From Modestobacter sp. VKM Ac-2984 (lineage in GTDB: Bacteria > Actinomycetota > Actinomycetes > Mycobacteriales > Geodermatophilaceae): 64,000 nucleotides of DNA. Of this stretch, positions 32,892-40,735 are shown one piece after another. A program made the position numbers and the translations under genes. Location: assembly GCF_026967985.1 (NCBI RefSeq), contig NZ_JAPVBJ010000010.1:1-64000 (forward strand), in the 5' to 3' direction. Position 1 is the first letter of the stretch; the number at the start of each line of letters is the position of its first letter. The notes beneath the pieces were generated by a model. That model saw only the letters and a list, made by a program, of their open reading frames with translations, did no database searches and was not told where the DNA came from.

Positions 32892-34231
32892 CGACGGACC
32901 TCCGTCAGGTCGGGGTACAGGGGGTGGTCCTCGGCGAGACGGGCGACCCTGGCCCGGAGCCCGGCGAGCTGCTGGGCGTCCACGGCCGGCCGCAGCGCGG
33001 CGGCGATCACGTCGGCCACCTCGGCGAAGGCGTCGACGCCGAACCCGCGCGCCGCCAGCGCCGGGGTCCCGATCCGGACGCCGGAGCTGACCATCGGCGG
33101 GCGGGGGTCGAAGGGCACCGCGTTGCGGTTGACGGTGATCCCGATGGAGTGCAGCCGGTCCTCGGCCTGCCGGCCGTCCAGGGCCGACTCCCGCAGGTCC
33201 ACCAGGACCAGGTGCACGTCGGTGCCGCCACTGACCACGTCGATGCCCGCCTCGCGGGAGTCGGTGGTCAGCAGCCGGTCCGCCAGGATCCGGGCGCCGG
33301 CGAGGGTGCGCTCCTGGCGTTCGCGGAAGGCAGGCTCCCCGGCCAGCTTGAAGGCCACCGCCTTGGCCGCGATCACGTGCTCCAGGGGGCCGCCCTGCTG
33401 GCCGGGGAAGACCGCGGAGTTGAGCTTCTTCCCCAGGTCGGCCGTGGCCAGGATGACCCCGCCCCGCGGCCCGCCCAGGGTCTTGTGGGTGGTCGAGGTG
33501 ACGACGTGCGCGAACGGCACCGGGGACGGGTGCAGCCCGGCGGCCACGAGCCCGGCGAAGTGCGCCATGTCCACCATCAGGTGGGCCCCGACCTCGTCGG
33601 CGATCCGGCGGAACTCGGCGAAGTCCAGGTGGCGGGGGTAGGCCGACCAGCCGGCCACGATGAGCTTGGGCCGCCGCTCCCGCGCCAGCTCCGCCACCTC
33701 GGCCATGTCGACCCGGTGGTCCGCACGGCCCACGTGGTAGGCCGCGACGTCGTAGAGCTTGCCGGAGAAGTTGAGCTTCATCCCGTGGGTCAGGTGCCCC
33801 CCGTGGGCCAGGTCCAGGCCCAGGATCGTGTCGCCGGGCTCCAGCAGCGCGGACATCACCGCGGCGTTGGCCTGCGCACCCGAGTGCGGCTGCACGTTGG
33901 CGTACTCGGCGCCGAACAGCGCCTTCAGCCGGTCGATGGCCAGCTGCTCCACGACGTCGACGTGCTCGCAGCCGCCGTAGTACCGCCGGCCCGGGTAGCC
34001 CTCGGCGTACTTGTTCGTCAGCACCGACCCCTGGGCCTGCATCACGGCCACCGGAGCGAAGTTCTCGCTGGCGATCATCTCCAGCGTGTCCTGCTGCCGG
34101 GCCAGCTCAGCCGAGATCGCGCGGTGCACCTCCGGATCGGTCTCGGCCAGGGACCGGTCCAGCACGCGGTCGGGAACGATCGGGGCCTGTGGTGCTGCGC
34201 CGACCTGGGCGACGTCGACCTGGGCGACCAT
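32888..34231 (-). CDS. glyA: Serine hydroxymethyltransferase
   Basis: This 447-residue PLP enzyme interconverts glycine plus methylene-THF with serine plus THF. Motifs include [38 protein letters not shown], the PLP lysine in [15 protein letters not shown] and [22 protein letters not shown]. An N-terminal extension of about 25 residues precedes the family core. It is the first gene of a nine-gene operon (glyA-soxB-D-A-G-dmg-fchA-like-folD-folP) behind a strong promoter and GntR operator. Here it should run toward serine, using glycine and methylene-THF made by the downstream oxidases. It is probably a pathway-specific copy beside a housekeeping GlyA elsewhere. Confidence 0.95.
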   Translation of the reverse strand: MVAQVDVAQVGAAPQAPIVPDRVLDRSLAETDPEVHRAISAELARQQDTLEMIASENFAPVAVMQAQGSVLTNKYAEGYPGRRYYGGCEHVDVVEQLAIDRLKALFGAEYANVQPHSGAQANAAVMSALLEPGDTILGLDLAHGGHLTHGMKLNFSGKLYDVAAYHVGRADHRVDMAEVAELARERRPKLIVAGWSAYPRHLDFAEFRRIADEVGAHLMVDMAHFAGLVAAGLHPSPVPFAHVVTSTTHKTLGGPRGGVILATADLGKKLNSAVFPGQQGGPLEHVIAAKAVAFKLAGEPAFRERQERTLAGARILADRLLTTDSREAGIDVVSGGTDVHLVLVDLRESALDGRQAEDRLHSIGITVNRNAVPFDPRPPMVSSGVRIGTPALAARGFGVDAFAEVADVIAAALRPAVDAQQLAGLRARVARLAEDHPLYPDLTEVRR

Positions 34232-34267
34232 GCCGCAGTCCCTTCTGTCATGGATCAGATCCGAGGA

Positions 34268-34279
34268 CTGGTATATCAG
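34268..34279. promoter_or_regulatory. GntR-type operator, copy 2 (glyA/formaldehyde dehydrogenase promoters)
   Basis: CTGGTATATCAG is identical to 22162-22173. It lies about 10 bp downstream of the glyA -10 box, the same position as copy 1 relative to the sdaA promoter. It also lies in the upstream region of the divergent formaldehyde dehydrogenase gene. Confidence 0.65.
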
Positions 34280-34288
34280 TCGTCTAAC

Positions 34289-34317
34289 ACCGTAGAGTCA
34301 GCGCTCGACAGGGTCAA
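34289..34317 (-). promoter_or_regulatory. Promoter of the glyA-sox-dmg-fol operon
   Basis: On the reverse strand TTGACC (34317-34312) and TACGGT (34294-34289) are spaced by exactly 17 bp, a good sigma-A promoter. Transcription should start near 34282, just before the operator. Confidence 0.65.
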
Positions 34318-34380
34318 GGGGTGCTGGGGAAGCGATCGCCGGCGTCCGGTCCCACACCTGCAGAGAGGACGTCCACTGCC

Positions 34381-35472
34381 ATGGCCTACGAGGTGAAGGG
34401 CGTCGTCGCCCGCAGCAAGGGCGCCCCGGTGACCGTCGAGACGATCCTCGTCCCCGACCCGGGCCCGGGTGAGGCCGTCGTCGACGTGCAGGCCTGCGGC
34501 GTCTGCGCCACCGACCTGCACTACCGCGAGGGCGGCATCAGCGACGACTTCCCGTTCCTGCTGGGGCACGAGGCGGCCGGGCTCGTCTCCGCGATCGGTG
34601 ACGGCGTCACGAACGTGGCCGTGGGTGACTACGTCGTCCTCAACTGGCGGGCGGTCTGCGGTCGCTGCCGCGCCTGCCTGCGGGGCGAACCGCAGTACTG
34701 CTTCGACACGCACAACGCCGCGCAGAAGATGACGCTGACCGACGGCACCGTGCTCTCCCCCGCTCTGGGCATCGGCGCGTTCGTGGAGAAGACGTTGGTC
34801 CACTCCGGGCAGTGCACCAAGATCGACCCCGAGGCCCCGGCCACTGCCGCGGGGCTGCTCGGCTGCGGGGTGATGGCCGGCGCGGGAGCGGCGATGAACA
34901 CCGGCGCCGTGCGTCGCGGGGAGTCGGTGGCGGTGTTCGGCTGCGGCGGTGTGGGGGACGCGGCCATCGCCGGTGCGAAGCTGGCCGGTGCGACGACGAT
35001 CGTCGCCGTCGACGTGGAGGACCGGAAGCTCGAGTGGGCCCGGAGGTTCGGCGCCACCCACACGGTCAACTCACGCGAGACGGACCCGGTGGCGGCGATC
35101 AAGGCCCTCACCGGCGGCTTCGGCGTGGACGTGGCGATCGACGCGGTCGGCCACCCGCAGGTGTTCGACCAGGCCTTCTACGCCCGCGACCTGGCCGGCC
35201 GGCTGGTCATGGTCGGCGTGCCGACCCCCGACATGCGGATCGAGCTGCCGGCGATCGACGTCTTCGGCCGCGGCGGTGCCATCAAGCCCTCCTGGTACGG
35301 CGGCTGCCTGCCCAGCCGCGACTTCCCGCTGCTGATCGACCTGTACCTCCAGGGCCGATTCCCGCTGGACGAGTTCGTCAGCGAGGCCGTCGGGCTGGAC
35401 GACGTGGAAGAGGCCTTCGACAACCTGCGCCGGGGCGAGGTGCTGCGCTCGGTCGTGGTGCTGGACAAGTGA
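34381..35472 (+). CDS. S-(hydroxymethyl)mycothiol dehydrogenase (mycothiol-dependent formaldehyde dehydrogenase)
   Basis: This 363-residue zinc alcohol dehydrogenase matches mycobacterial MscR/AdhE2 along its whole length: [20 protein letters not shown] (catalytic Cys), [39 protein letters not shown] (structural zinc cysteines), [18 protein letters not shown] and [19 protein letters not shown]. It oxidises the mycothiol adduct of formaldehyde with NAD. Formaldehyde is released by the Rieske demethylation step in this island, and by oxidase turnover when THF is limiting. The ATG at 34381 follows AGAGAGGA; an upstream in-frame start is less likely. Divergent from glyA, it shares the operator at 34268. 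Confidence 0.93.
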   Translation: MAYEVKGVVARSKGAPVTVETILVPDPGPGEAVVDVQACGVCATDLHYREGGISDDFPFLLGHEAAGLVSAIGDGVTNVAVGDYVVLNWRAVCGRCRACLRGEPQYCFDTHNAAQKMTLTDGTVLSPALGIGAFVEKTLVHSGQCTKIDPEAPATAAGLLGCGVMAGAGAAMNTGAVRRGESVAVFGCGGVGDAAIAGAKLAGATTIVAVDVEDRKLEWARRFGATHTVNSRETDPVAAIKALTGGFGVDVAIDAVGHPQVFDQAFYARDLAGRLVMVGVPTPDMRIELPAIDVFGRGGAIKPSWYGGCLPSRDFPLLIDLYLQGRFPLDEFVSEAVGLDDVEEAFDNLRRGEVLRSVVVLDK

Positions 35473-36419
35473 CCCCTCGCTTCCACCAGGTCGTCGACGG
35501 CCGGCGGGTGACCGCTCCGCCGGGACCGAGGCCTCCGGGCTCGGCCGCCCGTCGGCCCCCGCGGAGGAGACCGTGGGCTGCCGCGATCGAAGCGGCGCTG
35601 CGGGGGGCCAGCTACGAGGTCCTGCCGCTCCGGCACGCGGAGGAGACGGTCGTCGGGCACGTCCCGCACGACGTGCCCGTGACGATCACGACGACCGAGG
35701 CCAAGGGGCTGACGCCGACCATCGAGCTGGCCGCCCGGCTGTCGGGGCACGGGTTCGACGCGACGCCGCACCTGGCCGCGAGACTGGTCCGGGACCAGTC
35801 GCAGCTGTCCGACATCGTGGCTCGCCTCCGGGACGCCGGCGTGGACAGCGTGTTCGTCATCGGAGGCGACGCCGCCGAGCCCGCGGGGGTGTTCCCCGAC
35901 GCGCTCTCCCTGCTCGACGGTCTCGAGGCCGGCGGCCACCACTTCCGGCGGGTAGGGATCGGCGGCCATCCCGAGGGCCACGGTTCGATCAGCGGGGAGT
36001 TGATCGAACGCGCCCTGGAGCGGAAGGCGCCGTACGCCACCCAGGTCATCACCCAGATGTGCTTCTCCGCCGCGACGACCACCGCCTGGGCGCGGCAGGT
36101 CAAGTTGCGGGGGGTCGAGCTGCCGATCCGGATCGGGCTTCCCGGTGCCGTCACGCGCCAGAAGCTGGTGCGCATCTCCGCCGGCCTCGGGCTCGGGCAG
36201 TCGGCGCGCTTCCTGTCGAAGCAGCACAGCGTGCTCCGGCGCTTCTTCCTGCCCCACGGCTACCGACCGGACCGACTGGTCGAACAGCTAGCACCCGCAC
36301 TCGGGGCGCGGGACAACGGCCTGCAGGGCTTCCATCTGTTCACGTTCAACGAGGTGGCCCGGACGGAGGCGTGGCGGCAGGCGTGGCTGGCTCGCCTGAC
36401 CGACGACGACTCGAGCTGA
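35469..36419 (+). CDS. Methylenetetrahydrofolate reductase-like protein
   Basis: This 316-residue protein starts at GTG 35469, overlapping the preceding stop as GTGA; GTG 35508 is also possible. After a Pro/Arg-rich N-terminus of about 40 residues it shows a MetF-like TIM barrel: [18 protein letters not shown] (with the likely catalytic Glu), [54 protein letters not shown] and [17 protein letters not shown]. It could reduce methylene-THF to methyl-THF or act on another pterin. Coupling to formaldehyde dehydrogenase supports a C1 role. The N-terminus is probably not part of the enzyme core. Confidence 0.78.
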   Translation: MTPRFHQVVDGRRVTAPPGPRPPGSAARRPPRRRPWAAAIEAALRGASYEVLPLRHAEETVVGHVPHDVPVTITTTEAKGLTPTIELAARLSGHGFDATPHLAARLVRDQSQLSDIVARLRDAGVDSVFVIGGDAAEPAGVFPDALSLLDGLEAGGHHFRRVGIGGHPEGHGSISGELIERALERKAPYATQVITQMCFSAATTTAWARQVKLRGVELPIRIGLPGAVTRQKLVRISAGLGLGQSARFLSKQHSVLRRFFLPHGYRPDRLVEQLAPALGARDNGLQGFHLFTFNEVARTEAWRQAWLARLTDDDSS

Positions 36420-36501
36420 CGACGTCCACCGACCGGTCTGCCCGGCCGCACGTCCAGCTGCCGTTCGCCGCCGCGGACGGGCGCCGGGGCCACCGAGACG
36501 T

Positions 36502-36538
36502 GCTGCGGGGCCAGGAGGCGTCCCCCCGGCCCCGCAGC
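36502..36538. terminator. Hairpin terminator between metF-like and Rieske oxygenase genes
   Basis: GCTGCGGGGCC (36502-36512) and GGCCCCGCAGC (36528-36538) are perfect 11-bp arms with a 15-nt loop, lying between two convergent genes. Confidence 0.75.
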
Positions 36539-36549
36539 GTCGTGCCGGC

Positions 36550-37671
36550 TCAGCGCGAGATGCGCTGCATCAGCCACTCGTGGAAGGCCCCGATGTGGTG
36601 CTCGGAGGGCACCAGCACGCCGCCGTTGGCGTAGGCCCGGGAGGACATGGCGGGCTGGGTCCGCTCGCAGGCGGCGAAGTCCTGCTCGTTGACCCGGTGG
36701 AACAGCTCCACCGACCGCGCCACGTCCTTGCCCGACTCGACCACCTCGTGCGAGTAGAGCCAGTCGCACTCCACGATCGTCCGGTCGGCCGAGATCGGGT
36801 ACATGCGGTGGAAGATGACGTGATCCGGCACCAGGTTGACGAAGACGGTCGGCCGGACGGTGATGGCGTAGTAGCGACGGTCCTGCTCGTCGTCGACACC
36901 CGGAAGCTTGCCGAAGCCCTCGCTGCCGTCGACGGTGAAGCCCTTGACGTCGTCCCCGAACTCCGCGCCGTGCCCGACGAAGAACTGCGCCGCGTAGCCG
37001 TCGGCGAACTCCGGGAGCACCTCGGTGAGCTCCGGGTGGATCGTCGCGCAGTGGTAGCACTCCATGAAGTTCTCGATGATGAGCTTCCAGTTCGCCTGCA
37101 CGTCGTAGGTGATCCGGCGCCCCACCGCCAGCGAGTCGAGCTGGTAGCTGTCGATCACCTCCACGGACCCGAGCCGCTCGACGATCGCACCCACGACGTC
37201 GTCCTCGAAGGACGGCGGCTCCTTGGCCAGGCACAGCCACGCATAACCCAGCCACTCGCGCAGCGCCACCGACACCAGCCCGTAGCCGACCCGGTCGATG
37301 TCGGGCATCTTCGTCAGGTTCGGGGCGGCGACCAGCTTGCCCTCGAGGTCGTAGGTCCACGCGTGGTACGGGCACTGGAAGGCCCGCTTCACCTGGCCGG
37401 ACTCCTCCGTGCAGATCTGCGCACCGCGGTGCCGGCAGATGTTCAGGAACGCCCGCAGCTGCCCGTCCCGGCTGCGGACCACGAGCACGCTTTCCCTGCC
37501 CACCTGGACCTTCTTGAAGGAGCCGGGCGTGGGCAGGTCACCCGAACGCACGGCACAGAACCACATGTCCTCGAAGACGTGGGACTGCTCCAGGGAGAAG
37601 ATGGCCGGATCCGTGTAGTACTGGCCCGGCAGCGTGGGGATGAGGCTCGCGGGGAGGTCGGTGGTGGTCAT
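36550..37671 (-). CDS. Rieske non-heme iron oxygenase, probable glycine betaine monooxygenase (GbcA-like)
   Basis: This 373-residue oxygenase component starts at ATG 37671 behind GAGGTG. The Rieske [2Fe-2S] ligands are Cys79, His81, Cys100 and His103 (ICRHRGAQIC, QCPYHAW). The catalytic iron region NFMECYHCATIHPEL has His207 and His212. Using Glu before YHC is usual in the choline-monooxygenase/GbcA branch. The likely reaction is oxidative demethylation of glycine betaine to dimethylglycine and formaldehyde, because the rest of that pathway and a BCCT carrier surround it. Carnitine or stachydrine demethylation are alternatives. Electrons probably come from the ferredoxin and reductase at 38869-40358. 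Confidence 0.85.
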   Translation of the reverse strand: MTTTDLPASLIPTLPGQYYTDPAIFSLEQSHVFEDMWFCAVRSGDLPTPGSFKKVQVGRESVLVVRSRDGQLRAFLNICRHRGAQICTEESGQVKRAFQCPYHAWTYDLEGKLVAAPNLTKMPDIDRVGYGLVSVALREWLGYAWLCLAKEPPSFEDDVVGAIVERLGSVEVIDSYQLDSLAVGRRITYDVQANWKLIIENFMECYHCATIHPELTEVLPEFADGYAAQFFVGHGAEFGDDVKGFTVDGSEGFGKLPGVDDEQDRRYYAITVRPTVFVNLVPDHVIFHRMYPISADRTIVECDWLYSHEVVESGKDVARSVELFHRVNEQDFAACERTQPAMSSRAYANGGVLVPSEHHIGAFHEWLMQRISR

Positions 37672-37792
37672 TCGACACCTCAGGGGTTCCGTCGGGCGAG
37701 GAGGAGGGACGCGCCGGAAGTCGCACGGCGCAGCGCCGGCGCAGGACCACGGCCGTCTTCCGTCAGCACGCTCGCGACGACCGATGTGTTGC

Positions 37793-37822
37793 ACATTACT
37801 GAGCGAGTCGCGCAGCGCGCAA
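37793..37822 (-). promoter_or_regulatory. Promoter of the Rieske oxygenase gene
   Basis: On the reverse strand TTGCGC (37822-37817) and TAATGT (37798-37793) are spaced by 18 bp. The -35 box is inside the palindrome at 37817-37831, so bound regulator would contact RNA polymerase. Confidence 0.5.
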
Positions 37823-37831
37823 CAGTTGCGC
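37817..37831. promoter_or_regulatory. Candidate IclR operator, GCGCAA-CAG-TTGCGC
   Basis: This is a perfect 15-bp inverted repeat with a 3-bp centre, overlapping the -35 box of the Rieske oxygenase promoter. Related TTGC/GCAA half-sites occur at 38812-38848 and 42732-42739. The regulator encoded next door (37938-38738) is the natural candidate to bind it. Confidence 0.5.
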
Positions 37832-37937
37832 TGCCCGGCGGTCTCCTCGCACCGTGTGCACCGATCGCACGCCGGCCTCCCGGCGACCCCTCCCTGCCCG
37901 GGTCAGCCCTCCAGACCCCGAGAGCTCTCCTGCGGGG

Positions 37938-38738
37938 TCAGCTCCCCAGGCCGTAGAAGCCCAGCCTCCTGCTGAGCTCACCGGCGGCGACCACCACGCA
38001 CTGAGCGAGTCGCTCGAAGTCGTCGGCGGCCACGCGGAACGACGGACCGGAGACGCTGAGCGCGGCGACGATGTCCCCATCGGGCCCCCGGACGGGCGCG
38101 GCGACGGCGTTGAGGCCGACCTCGAACTCCTCGACGGTGGAGGCCCACCCCTGCTCCACGATCTGGTCGAGGTGCTGTTGCAGCTTCTCGGGATCGGTGA
38201 GCGTGCCAGGGGCGAAGCTCTGCAGGTCCCGGGACAGCACCTCCTTGCGGACGGCGTCGGCCGCGTGGGCCAGGAGCACCTTGCCGCTCGACGTGGCGTG
38301 CAGGGGGGTCCCCTGCCCCACCCAGTTGTGCGTGCTCAGCGCGCCCGGCCCGCGGACCTGGCTGACGTTCACCGCTCGGTCGCCGTCCAGCATGGCGATG
38401 TTGACGGTCTCCTCGAGGTCGGCGGCCAACATCTCGCAGACCGGCCGCCCTTCCCGGGCGATGTCCAGCTGCGCGGCGGCGGCGCCGGCCAGGCGGACGA
38501 TGCCGAAACCCAGCCGGTACTTGCCCCGATCTGCCAGTTGTTCGACGAACCCCCGGCTCTCCAGCGCTGCGACCAGCCGGAAGGCCGTGGACTTGTGCAC
38601 CCCGAGCTCGGCGGCCATCTCCGTGACGCCGGCCTCGCCCTGCGCCGCCAGGATCTCCAGAACGCTCAGCGCCCGGTCGACGGACTGGACGACGGCGACC
38701 GGGCCTCGTTCTGCATTGTCACTCCGCGGCTCAGCCAT
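37938..38738 (-). CDS. IclR-family transcriptional regulator
   Basis: This 266-residue regulator has the N-terminal winged helix (VDRALSVLEILAA, VTEMAAELGVHKSTAFRLVAALESRGFV) and the IclR effector domain (NIAMLDGDRAVNVSQV, LHATSSGKVLLAH, GLNAVAAPVRGPDGDIVAALSVSG). It lies between the Rieske oxygenase gene and the divergent ferredoxin/reductase pair, so it probably regulates betaine demethylation. The ATG at 38738 is used; no strong ribosome-binding site is seen. Confidence 0.9.
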   Translation of the reverse strand: MAEPRSDNAERGPVAVVQSVDRALSVLEILAAQGEAGVTEMAAELGVHKSTAFRLVAALESRGFVEQLADRGKYRLGFGIVRLAGAAAAQLDIAREGRPVCEMLAADLEETVNIAMLDGDRAVNVSQVRGPGALSTHNWVGQGTPLHATSSGKVLLAHAADAVRKEVLSRDLQSFAPGTLTDPEKLQQHLDQIVEQGWASTVEEFEVGLNAVAAPVRGPDGDIVAALSVSGPSFRVAADDFERLAQCVVVAAGELSRRLGFYGLGS

Positions 38739-38811
38739 GGGCTCAGCGTAGGTCGCGCTTCGCCAGCCCCTCTCGGTCACGTCTTGACGATGCCGTGAAG
38801 CACCGTCATGC

Positions 38812-38848
38812 TGTTGCGCTATCGGCTGGCAGTTGCTTACTACGCAAC
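38812..38848 (+). promoter_or_regulatory. Promoter/operator region of the ferredoxin-reductase genes
   Basis: TTGCGC (38814-38819) and TACTAC (38838-38843) have the same 18-bp spacing as the Rieske oxygenase promoter. TGTTGCGC (38812-38819) repeats its half-site, and GTTGC-N7-GCAAC (38832-38848) is an inverted repeat over the -10 box. The -10 match is weak. Confidence 0.4.
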
Positions 38849-38868
38849 GAATCGCGCCTGGAGTGCCC

Positions 38869-39189
38869 ATGATCCCGGTCTGTCCCACGACCGCACTGCC
38901 CCCCGGCGAGGCGACCCGCATCGAGGCCGACGAGCCCATCGCGGTCTTCAACGTCGACGGCGACTTCTACGCCATCGACGACACCTGCACGCACCAGGAC
39001 GCCTCGCTGGCCGACGGCTGGCTGGACGGCTGCGCCGTGGAGTGCCCACTGCACGCCTCGTGCTTCGACCTGCGCACCGGGAAGGTGTCCGGCCCACCGG
39101 CGAAGACGCCGGTCCGCACGCACCGGGTGCTCGTCCAGGACGGCATGGTCTACGTGCTGCGGGGACACGCCGAGGACGGTGCCGCATGA
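38869..39189 (+). CDS. Rieske-type [2Fe-2S] ferredoxin
   Basis: This 106-residue soluble Rieske ferredoxin starts at ATG 38869 after GGAG. The cluster ligands are in DTCTHQDASLADG and VECPLHASCFDLRTGK (CxH and CxxH pairs). It is of the BphA3/NdoA type that shuttles electrons from a flavoprotein reductase to a Rieske oxygenase. It overlaps the reductase gene by 4 bp and is across the IclR gene from the oxygenase, which is its probable partner. Confidence 0.92.
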   Translation: MIPVCPTTALPPGEATRIEADEPIAVFNVDGDFYAIDDTCTHQDASLADGWLDGCAVECPLHASCFDLRTGKVSGPPAKTPVRTHRVLVQDGMVYVLRGHAEDGAA

Positions 39190-40358
39190 GCCGCACGGTC
39201 GCCGTGGTGGGCGCCTCCCTGGCCGGCCTCTCGGCTGCACGCGCGCTGCGGGAGCAGTCCTACGACGGTCGCATCGTGCTCATCGGCGACGAGGTGCACC
39301 CGCCCTACGACCGCCCACCCCTGTCCAAGGAGTTCCTGGCCGGCTCGGCGTCGCTGGACGACATCCTCCTGGGTGCCCCCGACGACGCCGACCTCGACCT
39401 CGAGTGGCGGCTGCAGACCACGGCGATCGGGCTGGACCACCTCAGCCGATCGGTGCTGCTCGCCGACGGCAGCGAGGTCCGGGCCGACGGCGTCGTGCTG
39501 GCCACGGGGGCCCGCGCCCGGCTCCTGCCCGGCAGCGAGGGGCTCGGCGGGGTGCACGTGCTGCGCTGCCTGGACGACGCGAACGCCCTGCGCGCGGACC
39601 TCGCCACCGCCGAACGACTCGTGGTGATCGGCGGCGGCTTCATCGGAGCGGAGGTCGCCTCCACGGCCCGCACCCTCGGGCTGGAGGTCACCGTCGTCGA
39701 GTCGCAGCCGGTGCCGCTCGCGGGCCCGCTGGGGGCCGAGATGGGCACGGTCTGCGCCGAGTTGCACGCCGCACACGGCACCCGCCTGCTGACCGGCACC
39801 GGGGTCGCCGGCCTGGTCGGCACCGACCGGGTCGAGGCCGTCGAGCTGACCGACGGCACCCGCCTGCCCGCCGACGTGGTCGTCGTGGGGATCGGCGCAG
39901 CACCCAACATCGAGTGGCTGGCCCGCTCGGGCGTGGCCCTCGGCAACGGGGTGCTGACCGACGCACGCGGGGCCACGAACATCCCGGGCGTCGTCGCGGT
40001 CGGCGACTGCGCTGCGACCTGGTCGGTCGCTGCGGAGCGCCACGTGCGCATCGAGCACTGGGCCAACGCGCTCGAGCAACCGGCCACCGCGGTTGCCACG
40101 TTGCTCGGCACCGGCGCGCCGGCGCCGACGCCGGTGCCCTACTTCTGGTCCGACCAGTACGGCGCCCGCATCCAGTTCGCGGGGTCGCGCCGCCAGGGCG
40201 ACGACGTGCGCGTCCTCGAGGGGAGCTGCGCGGATCACAGCTTCCTCGTGGTCTACGAACGCGACGGGCAGCCCGTGGCCGTCCTCGCGATGAACCAGCC
40301 CCGCCTCTTCACCCGCTGGCGTCGCCAGCTGCGCACGGCCGTTCCCGCCGGGTCCTGA
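39186..40358 (+). CDS. FAD-dependent ferredoxin reductase
   Basis: This 390-residue flavoprotein resembles BphA4-type ferredoxin reductases. FAD motif VAVVGASLAGLSAARALREQ, PPYDRPPLSKEFL, the NAD(P)-binding GGGFIGAEVASTARTLGLEVTVVE and the second FAD motif IPGVVAVGDCA are in the usual order, with a C-terminal dimerisation domain containing PYFWSDQYGARIQFAG. It would pass electrons from NADH to the ferredoxin encoded by the overlapping gene. This is a three-component arrangement instead of the two-component GbcAB system of pseudomonads. Confidence 0.93.
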   Translation: MSRTVAVVGASLAGLSAARALREQSYDGRIVLIGDEVHPPYDRPPLSKEFLAGSASLDDILLGAPDDADLDLEWRLQTTAIGLDHLSRSVLLADGSEVRADGVVLATGARARLLPGSEGLGGVHVLRCLDDANALRADLATAERLVVIGGGFIGAEVASTARTLGLEVTVVESQPVPLAGPLGAEMGTVCAELHAAHGTRLLTGTGVAGLVGTDRVEAVELTDGTRLPADVVVVGIGAAPNIEWLARSGVALGNGVLTDARGATNIPGVVAVGDCAATWSVAAERHVRIEHWANALEQPATAVATLLGTGAPAPTPVPYFWSDQYGARIQFAGSRRQGDDVRVLEGSCADHSFLVVYERDGQPVAVLAMNQPRLFTRWRRQLRTAVPAGS

Positions 40359-40373
40359 CCTCTCACCACCCCC

Positions 40374-40392
40374 GATCGGGGCTCGCCCGATC
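40374..40392 (+). terminator. Hairpin after the ferredoxin reductase gene
   Basis: GATCGGG (40374-40380) and CCCGATC (40386-40392) form a 7-bp stem with a 5-nt loop, 16 bp after the stop codon. Confidence 0.55.
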
Positions 40393-40623
40393 ACCCGAGA
40401 GACCAGCCGCCGGGTCGCTCGCAGCGCACGCGCGCCGGCGGGTCGGGACATCCGTGACCGCGGCGGTGGCCCGGTCCAGTCCCGGATCGGGCCGCGAGGT
40501 CGCGCATCACGCCGTCATCCTCGGACAGGCTTGATTCCGTCACTGTTGCAACAGGACCCCGGTGCACTCCGCCGCTCCCGGGTGCACTCCCCCACCCCAG
40601 GCAGCTCGCGGGTGGCCCCCTCA

Positions 40624-40648
40624 CCGGAGCCGACCCCTCGGGCTCCGG
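40624..40648 (-). terminator. Hairpin after the BCCT transporter gene
   Basis: CCGGAGCC (40624-40631) and GGCTCCGG (40641-40648) form a perfect 8-bp stem with a 9-nt loop, about 90 bp past the transporter stop. Confidence 0.5.
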
Positions 40649-40735
40649 AGCGGCTCCTCGACACGGCGCCTCCCCGACACCGGAGCAACACGTGGCCGCT
40701 CCGGTGCCGGGGCCCGCACCCGCCGGCCCGAACTG

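Larger units (their letters stand above)
37672..37937. other. Upstream region of the Rieske oxygenase gene
   Basis: These 266 bases hold the promoter and the palindrome described separately. The half nearest the IclR gene shows nothing I can name. Confidence 0.4.
40359..40735. other. Convergent intergenic region with terminator hairpins
   Basis: This 377-bp gap lies between two convergent genes. It holds two hairpins (described separately), a perfect palindrome CTGTTGCAACAG at 40543-40554, and a direct repeat GGTGCACTCC at 40561-40570 and 40581-40590. I see no coding region or RNA gene. Confidence 0.5.

Noticed and set aside
34270-34298. Promoter for the formaldehyde dehydrogenase with -10 TAGAGT at 34293-34298
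   Set aside because: The matching -35 position reads GGTATA, which is too poor; the true promoter could not be fixed.
40561-40590. Direct repeat GGTGCACTCC twice, 20 bp apart
   Set aside because: Two 10-bp copies in a gap between convergent genes are weak evidence; no partner structure was found.
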